Positions 35,459 to 43,238 of a stretch of DNA of 64,000 bases are shown here, piece after piece. The first letter of the stretch is position 1; every line of letters starts with the position of its first letter. Source of the DNA: Mucilaginibacter flavus (GTDB taxonomy: Bacteria; Bacteroidota; Bacteroidia; Sphingobacteriales; Sphingobacteriaceae); contig NZ_JAUFPS010000096.1 of assembly GCF_030409315.1 (NCBI RefSeq), forward strand, positions 113,703 to 177,702, written 5' to 3'. A program made the position numbers and the translations under genes. Under the pieces are notes generated by a model that saw only the letters and a list, made by a program, of their open reading frames with translations, searched no databases and had not been told where the DNA came from.

Positions 35459-37150
35459 CTACCAAAACCTGATATAAATAGCCGATAAAAACAACAGGAT
35501 CACCCCTATCAATACCACTGATGATGTTTTTAATTTAAACATCCCTTTATCAACGTCAATGGCTTTTGCGCTAACTAACGGGCCCGCAAGGCTTACACCA
35601 ATCATCACTAAAAATGTGATCAGGAATGACCAGCTCAGGGAGATAAAAAACGGAATTTCCATTTGTCCTTGTGCATTAGTGAAAGCACTGTACAAAATAG
35701 TTTCCGGACCGAAGACTTTAACAGCAAACTGGTTGAAAAATACCGAAGCCGCAAATCCGGTAAGGATACCAATAATAGCAGCTTCGCCGGTGGTGCGTTT
35801 CCAAAACATACCTAACAGGAAAGTAGCCAACACCCCGGGGCTAACAAAAGCCGAATATTTTTGAACGAAGGTATAGCCTCCTTCGCCGCTAATACCCAGC
35901 ATATCATTCCAGGTAAAAGCCACTGCTATAAATAAACTTACGGCAATCGCGATACGACCAGTCCAAACCATATTACGTTCCGTGGCTTGTTTGTTCAGGT
36001 AGTTTTTATAAACATCAAGCGTAAAAATAGTAGAAATACTGTTTACTTTACCGGCTATTGAAGCTACAATGGCCGCGGTCAATACCGCCAATGACAAACC
36101 TTTTAATCCTGAGGGTAAAAATGAAAGAATGGCTGAGTAAGCGCCATCTTTTTTACCATCCACAAGCATAGGCAAATCACCATGTTTATACAACACAAAA
36201 GCTACGATGCCCGGTAGCATTACAATTACCGGCATTAATATTTTCAACAAACTGGCAAACAGGATGCCAGTGCGCGCAGTGTGTAAATTAGCGCCTAAGG
36301 CCCGTTGGGTAATATATTGATTACAGCCCCAGTAGTTGAGGTTACTGATCCATTGCCCGCCCGCATACATGGCAAAGCCAGGTAAAATGAGGTATTTGCT
36401 AATGGTTGCTATCGGGGCGTTATGTGACGGCTTTTTAAAGATCATGTGAAAGTGATCCGGAGAATCTTTCAGCAGTAATTTAAAACCAGCTATGGCGTTT
36501 TGCCCGAATCCAAACTTATCGCTTACGATAGTTAACGATAGGTAGGTAATGGCAAGGCCGCCGATTATTAAAACTGCAACCTGCACCACATCAGTATAGC
36601 CAACCACCTGCATGCCTCCCAAAGCGATGATGACGCCAAATATGGCCAGGCCGATCATTACCTCGTGAAAATATCCACCCCCAAGCAAGCCATTGATAGC
36701 CAGCGCACCTAAATACAGGATAGCGGTAAGATTGATGAACACGTATAAAAACAACCAAAAAATAGACATCGTTAGCGCCACACCATTATTATACCTGTTT
36801 TTGAGGAACTGCGGCATGGTATAAATCTTGTTTTTGATGTACACCGGCATAAAAAATACGGCTACGATGATCAACGCCGCTGCCCCTACCCATTCGTAAA
36901 TGGCTACGGCAATACCGGCAAAAAAACCATCGCCGCTCATGCCAATAAACTGCTCGGCAGATATGTTTGACGCGATGATTGACGCGCCTATCGCCCACCA
37001 GGTTAACGATCCTTCGGCCAGGAAAAAACTGTGCGAACTGGAGTTGGTTTCACTTCTTTTACGGCGATAAACCATGTAACCATAAATGGCTACCAATAAA
37101 AAATAGACAAAAAATACGATTATATCGCCTACAGAAATGTGATTCAGCAT
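35459..37150 (-). CDS. Sodium/solute symporter (SSS/SGLT family)
   Basis: 563 residues with about 14 hydrophobic helices and the family pattern near the N-terminus (SLTWWAIGASIIASNISAEQ, then GMSGDGFFAGI). SSS carriers import sugars, polyols or vitamins with Na+. The neighbour across about 250 bp is myo-inositol oxygenase, and a LacI regulator follows, so inositol or a related polyol is the likely substrate. This is inference from context; the family covers many substrates. Confidence 0.93.
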   Translation of the reverse strand: MLNHISVGDIIVFFVYFLLVAIYGYMVYRRKRSETNSSSHSFFLAEGSLTWWAIGASIIASNISAEQFIGMSGDGFFAGIAVAIYEWVGAAALIIVAVFFMPVYIKNKIYTMPQFLKNRYNNGVALTMSIFWLFLYVFINLTAILYLGALAINGLLGGGYFHEVMIGLAIFGVIIALGGMQVVGYTDVVQVAVLIIGGLAITYLSLTIVSDKFGFGQNAIAGFKLLLKDSPDHFHMIFKKPSHNAPIATISKYLILPGFAMYAGGQWISNLNYWGCNQYITQRALGANLHTARTGILFASLLKILMPVIVMLPGIVAFVLYKHGDLPMLVDGKKDGAYSAILSFLPSGLKGLSLAVLTAAIVASIAGKVNSISTIFTLDVYKNYLNKQATERNMVWTGRIAIAVSLFIAVAFTWNDMLGISGEGGYTFVQKYSAFVSPGVLATFLLGMFWKRTTGEAAIIGILTGFAASVFFNQFAVKVFGPETILYSAFTNAQGQMEIPFFISLSWSFLITFLVMIGVSLAGPLVSAKAIDVDKGMFKLKTSSVVLIGVILLFLSAIYIRFW

Positions 37151-37323
37151 GATTGTTTTTTGTAGCGGGAATAGGTTATACCCGGTTCAGGTTTCAAATC
37201 TATAAAATAAATTGAATTGGCAGCTGCAAAAAGCATTGCCTTAAATGTCAATATAACATTACAGTTGCGGGAATGGATTGGATTTTTAGGTGTTTAGAAG
37301 CGGAAGCACATAGCGTAATACCC

Positions 37324-37356
37324 AGACTTACGAAGTTTTAAAAACTTCGTAAGTCT
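37324..37356. repeat. Interspersed palindrome family A, copy 3
   Basis: Inverted repeat with 16-bp arms (37324-37339 and 37341-37356) around one A. An outer A-T pair of copy 1 is a G-C pair here on both arms. It lies between the inositol oxygenase and the symporter. Confidence 0.85.
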
Positions 37357-37396
37357 TTCGCCGCCTGGTTATGCGTAGATTACTTGTACCCAATTA

Positions 37397-38278
37397 CTAA
37401 AACTTCAATGTTGATGGCAAATATTTCGCTACCAAATCTTCATAATAAGGCCGTAGCTCTGTCCAGTTTGGCGGCACAGGGCTTTTGCTATATAAATCGT
37501 AGGGGTTAAACTGGTTAACGGCCTTAAACAACTGATGATCATGTGGGGTCATTAAGTGGCTATAGGCGTTTTCGCGGTGCTGCGGGTAAAATGAGTGGTA
37601 GCGCAACATGTATAAAGCCGGCTCGGGTAGATAGGGCTTCATCATGTGGTAAATATACTCATCGTGGCCCCAGGTCATGTGTACGTTATCTAAACCGCAA
37701 TTGGGTTCATAAATACCATACTTGGTGTTATATCGCGGATCGTAATAATCCTTATTGTCTTTAAAGTACTGCGAGAAAATGATCTTATCAGAAAAAGCGC
37801 AGCCTACCGGATAACTATCGCCTACTACGGCCCATTGCGGTTCGCCAAACAGGCAAAGCACTTTACCCAAATCATGAAATAAACCGGTAAGTACCATCCA
37901 ATCGGGCCTGCCGTCGCCACGTATCGCTTCTGATGTTTGCAAAAGGTGTTGCAATTGGTCAAGATCGGTATCAGGGTCGGAGTCGTCTACCAGCTGATTT
38001 AAAAAATCAAAAGCATCCCAAACCGACATTTCTTTTTTATCAAAAGTCAAATACTGCGCCTTTTTCCCGATTACAAAATCATATGTTTGGTTAATGTGCT
38101 GCAGGCGATAAAACTCGCGCACACTATCTTTAAGATTGTTTTCGTAATCGCGGTAAGCCTCGGTATCGCGACCTGCGGCTATAGAATCTGCATCGGGATA
38201 CCGATCTAACAGATCATCTTCCCATTCGTCAATTGAATTTAAAGGGCCCTGGTTGCTTGTGTTGCTCAGCTCGCTCAT
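37397..38278 (-). CDS. myo-Inositol oxygenase family protein
   Basis: 293 residues. MIOX is a di-iron HD-domain dioxygenase that converts myo-inositol to D-glucuronate with O2. The six ligands of the family appear in order and with similar spacing to the mouse enzyme: H111, H135, D136 (in FHDLGK), H205 (WGHDEY), H228 (RYHSF) and D261 (PYDLYSK). The SSS symporter follows in the same direction, and a LacI regulator is divergent with a palindrome in the gap. Bacterial MIOX homologues are less common than the inositol dehydrogenase pathway, so this module is notable. Confidence 0.94.
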   Translation of the reverse strand: MSELSNTSNQGPLNSIDEWEDDLLDRYPDADSIAAGRDTEAYRDYENNLKDSVREFYRLQHINQTYDFVIGKKAQYLTFDKKEMSVWDAFDFLNQLVDDSDPDTDLDQLQHLLQTSEAIRGDGRPDWMVLTGLFHDLGKVLCLFGEPQWAVVGDSYPVGCAFSDKIIFSQYFKDNKDYYDPRYNTKYGIYEPNCGLDNVHMTWGHDEYIYHMMKPYLPEPALYMLRYHSFYPQHRENAYSHLMTPHDHQLFKAVNQFNPYDLYSKSPVPPNWTELRPYYEDLVAKYLPSTLKF

Positions 38279-38389
38279 AACATGAAATTTTAGGCGGATA
38301 TGTAATTGGTAAACAATCCTTTGTTAATGTGTTATCCAAATTTCTTTATTAAAAACATCATATTTATTAAAACGGAACTATTTATTTGC

Positions 38390-38401
38390 TTAAACGTTTA
38401 A
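38390..38401. promoter_or_regulatory. LacI-type operator candidate
   Basis: TTAAACGTTTAA is a perfect 12-bp dyad with a central CG, as in LacI/CcpA-type operators. It lies in the 168-bp divergent gap between inositol oxygenase and the lacI-family gene, 46 bp before the latter's ATG. Confidence 0.65.
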
Positions 38402-38446
38402 CTAAATTGGCATCTTTTTATAAGTCAAATACTATAATTTAGCAAC

Positions 38447-39475
38447 ATGGCAGACCAACCTAAAAGCGATAAAATAAACATGAAAGCCCTTGCAAAAGCG
38501 CTTGATGTATCTATCGCCACGGTATCAAAGGCGCTAAGGGATAGTCATGATATTGGGCCCGAAACTAAATTGAAAGTTATTGAGGCCGCCAAAAAGTTGA
38601 ACTATGTACCTAACGCCTACGCCAGTAGTTTACGTAAAAAGGCCAGTAACACCATTGCCATTATTATCCCCGAGATTGCAGATAGCTTTTTTAGCCAGGC
38701 CATAAACGGTATAGAAAGCGTGGTGGCTGTTAAAAAATATCATACCCTTATCTATCTAACGCATGATAGCTACGAGCGGGAAGCCTACATGTTTGGCGAA
38801 CTGGCCAGCGGCCGGGTTGACGGCGTAATTATGTCTGTAGCCAGTAATACCGAAGATACCAGCCATATTAAGGCTTTACAGCAAACAGGTATCCCTATTG
38901 TATTTTTCGACAGGGTGTTTGACGATTTAAAATCGGTAAAAATAACTACAGACGATTTTAACAGCGCGTACATAGCTACCAATCATTTATTGGAAGCTGG
39001 TTGTAAAAACATATCACTTATCACCATTAAGGGTTATCCATCCATATTGTCGGCGCGCGAGCAAGGCTATCGCGAGGCTTTGACAGAAAAAGGAATCGAT
39101 GTGCACGAAGGCAACGTTGTTACCTGTTCAAATAAATACAACAACGAGAATGTTGATGTAATTGCAGCGCATTTAACGGCACAAAAGCCCGATGGCATTA
39201 TTGCTACGGTTGAGCATTTGGCAACATCAACTTACCTGGCTTGTAATGAATTAAAGCTTAATATCCCAAGGGATATTAAAGTGGTTTGCTTTACCAATCA
39301 AATTACCGCCCCTATTCTTAACCCTCCGCTTACTACCATTTTGCAACCGGCTTTTGACATGGGTAAGCAAGCCGCTCAACTGCTGTTTGATCATTTAGCC
39401 GGGAGAACAGAAGATACGAAAAAAGAAATTGTGTTACCGTCAAAACTGGTTGCCCGTGAATCAACGGCATTTTAG
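38447..39475 (+). CDS. LacI family transcriptional regulator
   Basis: 342 residues. The N-terminal LacI helix-turn-helix and hinge read MKALAKALDVSIATVSKALRD and YVPNAYASSLRKKAS, followed by a periplasmic-binding-protein-like sensor domain (IAIIIPEIADSFFSQAINGIE). The divergent neighbour is inositol oxygenase, with a LacI-type dyad in between, so it is the likely inositol-responsive repressor and may regulate itself. Confidence 0.94.
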   Translation: MADQPKSDKINMKALAKALDVSIATVSKALRDSHDIGPETKLKVIEAAKKLNYVPNAYASSLRKKASNTIAIIIPEIADSFFSQAINGIESVVAVKKYHTLIYLTHDSYEREAYMFGELASGRVDGVIMSVASNTEDTSHIKALQQTGIPIVFFDRVFDDLKSVKITTDDFNSAYIATNHLLEAGCKNISLITIKGYPSILSAREQGYREALTEKGIDVHEGNVVTCSNKYNNENVDVIAAHLTAQKPDGIIATVEHLATSTYLACNELKLNIPRDIKVVCFTNQITAPILNPPLTTILQPAFDMGKQAAQLLFDHLAGRTEDTKKEIVLPSKLVARESTAF

Positions 39476-39481
39476 CAGCCC

Positions 39482-40057
39482 TTATTTGCGTATATCCCAA
39501 AGCACTACATTCCAATCTTCCAGGCCGTCATTGTGTGTACTCACTATTTCAAAACCCATTTTTTGATGGATGGATAGCGATTTTGTATTTCTGACGGCTA
39601 TTTCGGTGATACATAATTCATAATCGAGGCCAACCAGGCTGGCACTCGCGTTGTATAGCTTGCTCAATAAGCCCAAACCACGAAAATCTTTATCCACGCA
39701 AACTTGTCCGCCTACAAAAAAATGATAGTCGGTTAAAACCTTGCCCTTATATTGTACTTTGTGAAACTCCCTGAACATGGGCTCCAGGCTTGGTAATTCC
39801 TTTTCCATAGAAGCGGTCATGGCCAGGTTATAAGCAATCACCTTACCCTGGTGCAGCGCAATCACCTGCGGAATTTGGGCGGACATCACCTTTAGCAACT
39901 CAACAGTATGTTCTGCAAATACAAAACCTTGCTGGCCTTGCTCCTCGGCTGTTAATGATTTATATAGATTTTGTTTTTGCAGCGTTATGATCTGCTCAAA
40001 ATGTTCAGCAGTAGTGGCGGCCTCAAAAGTTATTGCCGATAGGATCTCTGTATTCAT
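39482..40057 (-). CDS. GNAT family acetyltransferase-like protein
   Basis: 191 residues. The acetyl-CoA-binding region VCVDKDFRGLGLLSKLYN shows the (R/Q)xxGxG/A pattern in a relaxed form, and a C-terminal IRNTKSLSIHQKMGFEIV gives the usual final strand and GF turn. Substrate unknown. It is convergent with the lacI-family gene, separated by 6 bp, and shows no operon partner. Confidence 0.75.
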   Translation of the reverse strand: MNTEILSAITFEAATTAEHFEQIITLQKQNLYKSLTAEEQGQQGFVFAEHTVELLKVMSAQIPQVIALHQGKVIAYNLAMTASMEKELPSLEPMFREFHKVQYKGKVLTDYHFFVGGQVCVDKDFRGLGLLSKLYNASASLVGLDYELCITEIAVRNTKSLSIHQKMGFEIVSTHNDGLEDWNVVLWDIRK

Positions 40058-40146
40058 AGTGCAGCAAATGTCTTTATTTCGAGCCGGTTTTTTAAAACCA
40101 ATTTGTTATTAGAATATCATTATCTTGTATCTACCAAAAACAGAGT

Positions 40147-40443
40147 ATGAAAAAATTACACTTCGCGGTAAAGCTATTATCGCCGCGCACCACCTTTCCC
40201 GGCGATATGACGACCGAAGAGCACGCCATTATGCAGCAACATGTTGCATACAATAAAAGTTTTTTGGATGAGGGCATTATACTGGTGTATGGCCCTGTCA
40301 TGGACCCGGCCGGCGTGTACGGATTGGGCATATTTGAGGTAGACGACGAGGAACAGGTAAAAACCATATTAAATGGCGATCCGGCCTCGACCATAGCCCG
40401 ATATGAATATTACCCCATGATGGCCGTAACGCCAGAAAAATAA
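40147..40443 (+). CDS. YciI-like (YCII) domain protein
   Basis: 98 residues with the YCII-type ferredoxin-like fold: DMTTEEHAIMQQHVAYNKSFLDEG, then LVYGPVMDPAGVYGLGIFEVDDEE, and a C-terminal Tyr/Pro strand. A His in HxxY position and the central GP turn resemble the family. The function of these proteins is largely unknown. It is convergent with the following Crp/Fnr-type gene, separated by 5 bp. Confidence 0.8.
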   Translation: MKKLHFAVKLLSPRTTFPGDMTTEEHAIMQQHVAYNKSFLDEGIILVYGPVMDPAGVYGLGIFEVDDEEQVKTILNGDPASTIARYEYYPMMAVTPEK

Positions 40444-40448
40444 CGCAA

Positions 40449-41021
40449 TCAGCGGATATTTTTACGAATGCGACTAAGCGATTGCGGTGTAATGCCCAGA
40501 TATGATGCGATATCATTTAACGGCACACGTAACGCTACATCCGCCTGTTTTTCCATAAATAATTTATAGCGTGATGTTGAATTCTGCCCAAGATAATTAT
40601 TTCTGATCTGGATTTTTTCAAGCAAAGCTTTGTGTGTGATATCGTCTATCAACTCTTTTAAATAAGGGAGTTGCTCGTAAAGGGTAAATAGCTTTGCATG
40701 GCTTGTAACCAGCACGGTAGTATCACACGCTGCCTGGATACTTTCATGGGCCGGCACCTGGTTAATAAAACTGTTTAAAATGGTACAAAAGTAATTTTCC
40801 TTTAAAAAGTAATGCGTAACCTCGTTGCCCTTTTCGTTGCGCACCATAATGCGTAATACGCCGTCCGTTATGAAAAACATTTGCCGGCAAACCTGGTCTC
40901 CCTTAAACAGGTAATCGCCTTCGTTAAACGTTTTTTGCTCAAAAGCCGCGATTATCAGGTCGTGATCATCTGAGGGGATATATTTAAACGATTGCAAAAA
41001 TGAGATTAGCTGATGGGGCAT
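40449..41021 (-). CDS. Crp/Fnr family transcriptional regulator
   Basis: About 190 residues from the ATG at 41021; an ATG at 41054 would add 11 residues. A cyclic-nucleotide-binding-like beta-roll (FNEGDYLFKGDQVCRQMFFITDGVLRI) is followed by a winged helix (VPLNDIASYLGITPQSLSRIRKNI). It has no Cys cluster for an iron-sulfur centre, so it is not an oxygen-sensing FNR. No nearby target is obvious. Confidence 0.88.
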   Translation of the reverse strand: MPHQLISFLQSFKYIPSDDHDLIIAAFEQKTFNEGDYLFKGDQVCRQMFFITDGVLRIMVRNEKGNEVTHYFLKENYFCTILNSFINQVPAHESIQAACDTTVLVTSHAKLFTLYEQLPYLKELIDDITHKALLEKIQIRNNYLGQNSTSRYKLFMEKQADVALRVPLNDIASYLGITPQSLSRIRKNIR

Positions 41022-41063
41022 ATGCAAATTTGCATCATTTACAGTAATTGACAAATACCGATA

Positions 41064-41246
41064 TCAATGCTTCTGATCGCTTTCGGTGCCTATTTCTTCC
41101 AGCCAGCCATCTTTATTCACGGCATACTTTGAAAAATCTTTTGGGGTTTTAGCGGCACTTAAGCTGTCATTTTTTTTAGTTGATGGGCCGCGTAAAGGGA
41201 TTATCAATACGCACAGGAATATACAGATCATCAATACAATCATCAT
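41064..41246 (-). CDS. Small membrane-anchored hypothetical protein
   Basis: 60 residues: one N-terminal membrane helix (VLMICIFLCVLIIPL) followed by a charged tail including DFSKYAVNKDGWLEEIG. The composition is protein-like and the tail is polar; a competing frame on the other strand (41086-41286) looks like its shadow. No family recognised. It sits between a Crp-type and a TetR-type regulator, with no operon link. Confidence 0.5.
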   Translation of the reverse strand: MMIVLMICIFLCVLIIPLRGPSTKKNDSLSAAKTPKDFSKYAVNKDGWLEEIGTESDQKH

Positions 41247-41417
41247 AAAATTGCTTTTTGCAAACAGCCCAGTGGACTGTAATTAATTGACTATTAAACA
41301 TAATGATTGGTGGACACTTTTACTGCCAGCTATCGGGGCGATTAATTCCGATGCTACTGACTATCTCCTGCCACAAAATAGTAATAATGCTGCAAAAATT
41401 CTATTCCTTTGCAAATA

Positions 41418-41431
41418 ATACTAATCAGTAT
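41418..41431. promoter_or_regulatory. TetR operator candidate 1 (ATAC-N6-GTAT)
   Basis: ATACTAATCAGTAT ends six bases before the ATG of the TetR gene. It shares 11 of 14 positions with the site at 42043-42056, including both four-base arms. Its position would block translation initiation or early elongation of its own regulator gene. Confidence 0.6.
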
Positions 41432-41436
41432 CTTTT

Positions 41437-42027
41437 ATGGGCAAAGCAGCAAATACCCGGTTAACCATATTACAGAAGTCTTTTGATCTTATTTATGTAA
41501 ATGGCTACCAGGCAACCAGTATTGACGTGATCATAGCAACTACGCAGGTTACCAAGGGCGCATTTTATTATCATTTTAAAAATAAAGACGATATGGGTAT
41601 GGCCGTAGTTAATGAAGTGATGTACCCGGCCATGACAGAAGTTTTGATAAAGCCACTGATTAATTCGGCCGATCCCGTTAATGACATTTACAAAATGGTG
41701 CATGGATTGTTGTTGGATAACCCACATATGCAGGTAAAATACGGCTGCCCGGTTAATAACCTTACCCAGGAAATGTCGCCCATAAATGAAGCCTTTAGTC
41801 AGGTGCTTACCAGGTTGGTGAACGAATGTAATGAAGCCATTATGCAAAGTGTCGAAAACGGAAAAAAAGCGGGTAGTATTCGCGCCAACGTTGACGCCTG
41901 GCAAGTCGCATACTTCGTAATGTCGGGCTATTGGGGTATCCGCAATTTTGGGAAATTGTTCAATAGTGCCGATTGTTATCATACTTTTTTAAAGGAGCTT
42001 CACTCCTATTTGCAAGGCCTAAAATAA
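41437..42027 (+). CDS. TetR/AcrR family transcriptional regulator
   Basis: 196 residues. The N-terminal helix-turn-helix reads TRLTILQKSFDLIYVNGYQATSIDVIIATTQVTKGAFYYHFKNKDDMG in outline, which is diagnostic. The C-terminal ligand domain is helical. The three following genes (membrane protein, DUF3817, rhodanese) are probably its targets, because the same dyad occurs upstream of it and upstream of them. Confidence 0.92.
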   Translation: MGKAANTRLTILQKSFDLIYVNGYQATSIDVIIATTQVTKGAFYYHFKNKDDMGMAVVNEVMYPAMTEVLIKPLINSADPVNDIYKMVHGLLLDNPHMQVKYGCPVNNLTQEMSPINEAFSQVLTRLVNECNEAIMQSVENGKKAGSIRANVDAWQVAYFVMSGYWGIRNFGKLFNSADCYHTFLKELHSYLQGLK

Positions 42028-42042
42028 AATCAAAAACAAAAC

Positions 42043-42056
42043 ATACCACTTAGTAT
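42043..42056. promoter_or_regulatory. TetR operator candidate 2 (ATAC-N6-GTAT)
   Basis: ATACCACTTAGTAT, part of a larger dyad with arms AAACATAC/GTATGTTT at 42039-42060. It lies just upstream of the -7 element at 42064-42071, covering the -33 region, so a bound repressor would exclude RNA polymerase. Confidence 0.65.
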
Positions 42057-42063
42057 GTTTTTA

Positions 42064-42071
42064 TATATTTG
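42064..42071 (+). promoter_or_regulatory. -7 promoter element
   Basis: TATATTTG matches TAnnTTTG and lies 21 bases before the ATG at 42093. It supports that ATG over the TTG at 42069, which overlaps the element itself. Confidence 0.6.
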
Positions 42072-42092
42072 CATCGTTCAATATTAAAAACG

Positions 42093-42551
42093 ATGTACCA
42101 GGCACTCCTTTTTCTTCATTCCATTACCCGCTGGTTGGTTTTGCTCAGCCTGGTATATGCCATCTACAAGGCTGCAAAAGGCCTTATCCAACAAACGGCT
42201 TTTACCAAAAGTGACAACGCTACAAGGCATATTACAGCTACCATAGCGCACGTTCAGCTCGTTATTGGTATAACACTTTACTTTAAAAGCCCGTTGATAC
42301 AATATTTTTGGCGCCATACCAGGATGGCGGTCCGCGAAATGGATTTACTGTTTTTTAGTTTGATTCATATGTTGATGATGATTACAGCCATAACAGTAAT
42401 CACCATTGGTTCGGCACTTGCCAAACGAAAACCTACTGATAGGGCAAAATATCAAACCATGTTAGTTTGGTTTGGCATTGCCATGCTCATTATTTTTTTA
42501 GCTATTCCGTGGCCTTTTTCGCCATTAGCTCATCGTCCATATCTCAGATAA
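42093..42551 (+). CDS. Four-helix integral membrane protein, cytochrome b-like size
   Basis: 152 residues from the ATG at 42093. Four hydrophobic segments (about 5-25, 45-65, 80-100, 115-140) with several His in helices (FLHSITRWLVLLS; LIHMLMMI; IAHVQL), a pattern that would suit heme or quinone interaction, although no named family is certain. It heads a TetR-controlled run with a DUF3817 protein and a rhodanese. Confidence 0.7.
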   Translation: MYQALLFLHSITRWLVLLSLVYAIYKAAKGLIQQTAFTKSDNATRHITATIAHVQLVIGITLYFKSPLIQYFWRHTRMAVREMDLLFFSLIHMLMMITAITVITIGSALAKRKPTDRAKYQTMLVWFGIAMLIIFLAIPWPFSPLAHRPYLR

Positions 42552-42562
42552 TTTAAATTACT

Positions 42563-42874
42563 ATGATACAATTACTTAAAACAAACATTGGCCGCCTTCG
42601 CATTATTGCCATTTTAGAAGGTATCTCTTTATTGATACTCATATTTATAGCGGTACCCATGAAACATTTTTTAAACAACCCCGTCGGTACCCGGATCATG
42701 GGACCTATTCATGGCGCGCTTTTCCTGTTGTTCCTGTTCAATACCATCAGCGTTGGTATAGATCAAAACTGGAAATTTAAAACAACCACCTGGAAAGTAC
42801 TGATAGCATGCATAATACCCTTTGGGACATTTTATATTGACAGGAAAATATTAAGGAAGGCGCAACAGGCATGA
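42563..42874 (+). CDS. DUF3817 family membrane protein
   Basis: 103 residues with three helices and the DUF3817 pattern: RLRIIAILEGISLLILIF, then MGPIHGALFLLFLFNTI, and the C-terminal PFGTFYIDRK. Function unknown. It starts 11 bp after the preceding membrane protein, and its stop overlaps the next start by 4 bp (ATGA). Confidence 0.9.
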   Translation: MIQLLKTNIGRLRIIAILEGISLLILIFIAVPMKHFLNNPVGTRIMGPIHGALFLLFLFNTISVGIDQNWKFKTTTWKVLIACIIPFGTFYIDRKILRKAQQA

Positions 42875-43233
42875 AACCGATAATAATAACAGCGTCTATC
42901 CTATTGCTCATTTACATTGGCTATCGTACCTATCGCATAGTCAATCTTGCTGCCGGCCTCGATCAAAAGATAGCCAAAGGTGCTATCATATTAGATGTGC
43001 GTACTCAATGGGAATTTGAAACAGGCCATATAAATGGCGCAATCAATATCTCCTTAAGCCAGTTACGTACCCATGTTATCCCTTTTGATACGGGAAAAAC
43101 GATTATAACCTGTTGTTCGCACGGTTTACGCAGCGTAAAAGCCGTGAGTATACTACACGCGCGAGGCTTTACCCGGGTTTACAACGGCGGCGCCTGGAGC
43201 GATTTAAACGAGATTGTTCAAAAGGCCAGGTAA
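42871..43233 (+). CDS. Membrane-anchored rhodanese-like protein
   Basis: 120 residues: an N-terminal anchor helix (IIITASILLLIYIGY) and a single rhodanese domain with LDVRTQWEFETGHINGAINI and the active-site loop around Cys82 (CSHGLRS, fitting CxxGxR). Rhodaneses move sulfane sulfur; the anchor suggests a membrane or periplasm-facing role. Its ATG overlaps the DUF3817 stop, so the two are translationally coupled. With the TetR regulator it resembles a small sulfur or redox-stress module; the function is inference. Confidence 0.88.
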   Translation: MKPIIITASILLLIYIGYRTYRIVNLAAGLDQKIAKGAIILDVRTQWEFETGHINGAINISLSQLRTHVIPFDTGKTIITCCSHGLRSVKAVSILHARGFTRVYNGGAWSDLNEIVQKAR

Positions 43234-43238
43234 TCCCC

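Noticed and set aside
41086..41286. 66-codon plus-strand frame opposite the small membrane protein
   Set aside because: The minus-strand frame has a clear membrane helix and polar tail; the plus-strand frame looks like its complement.
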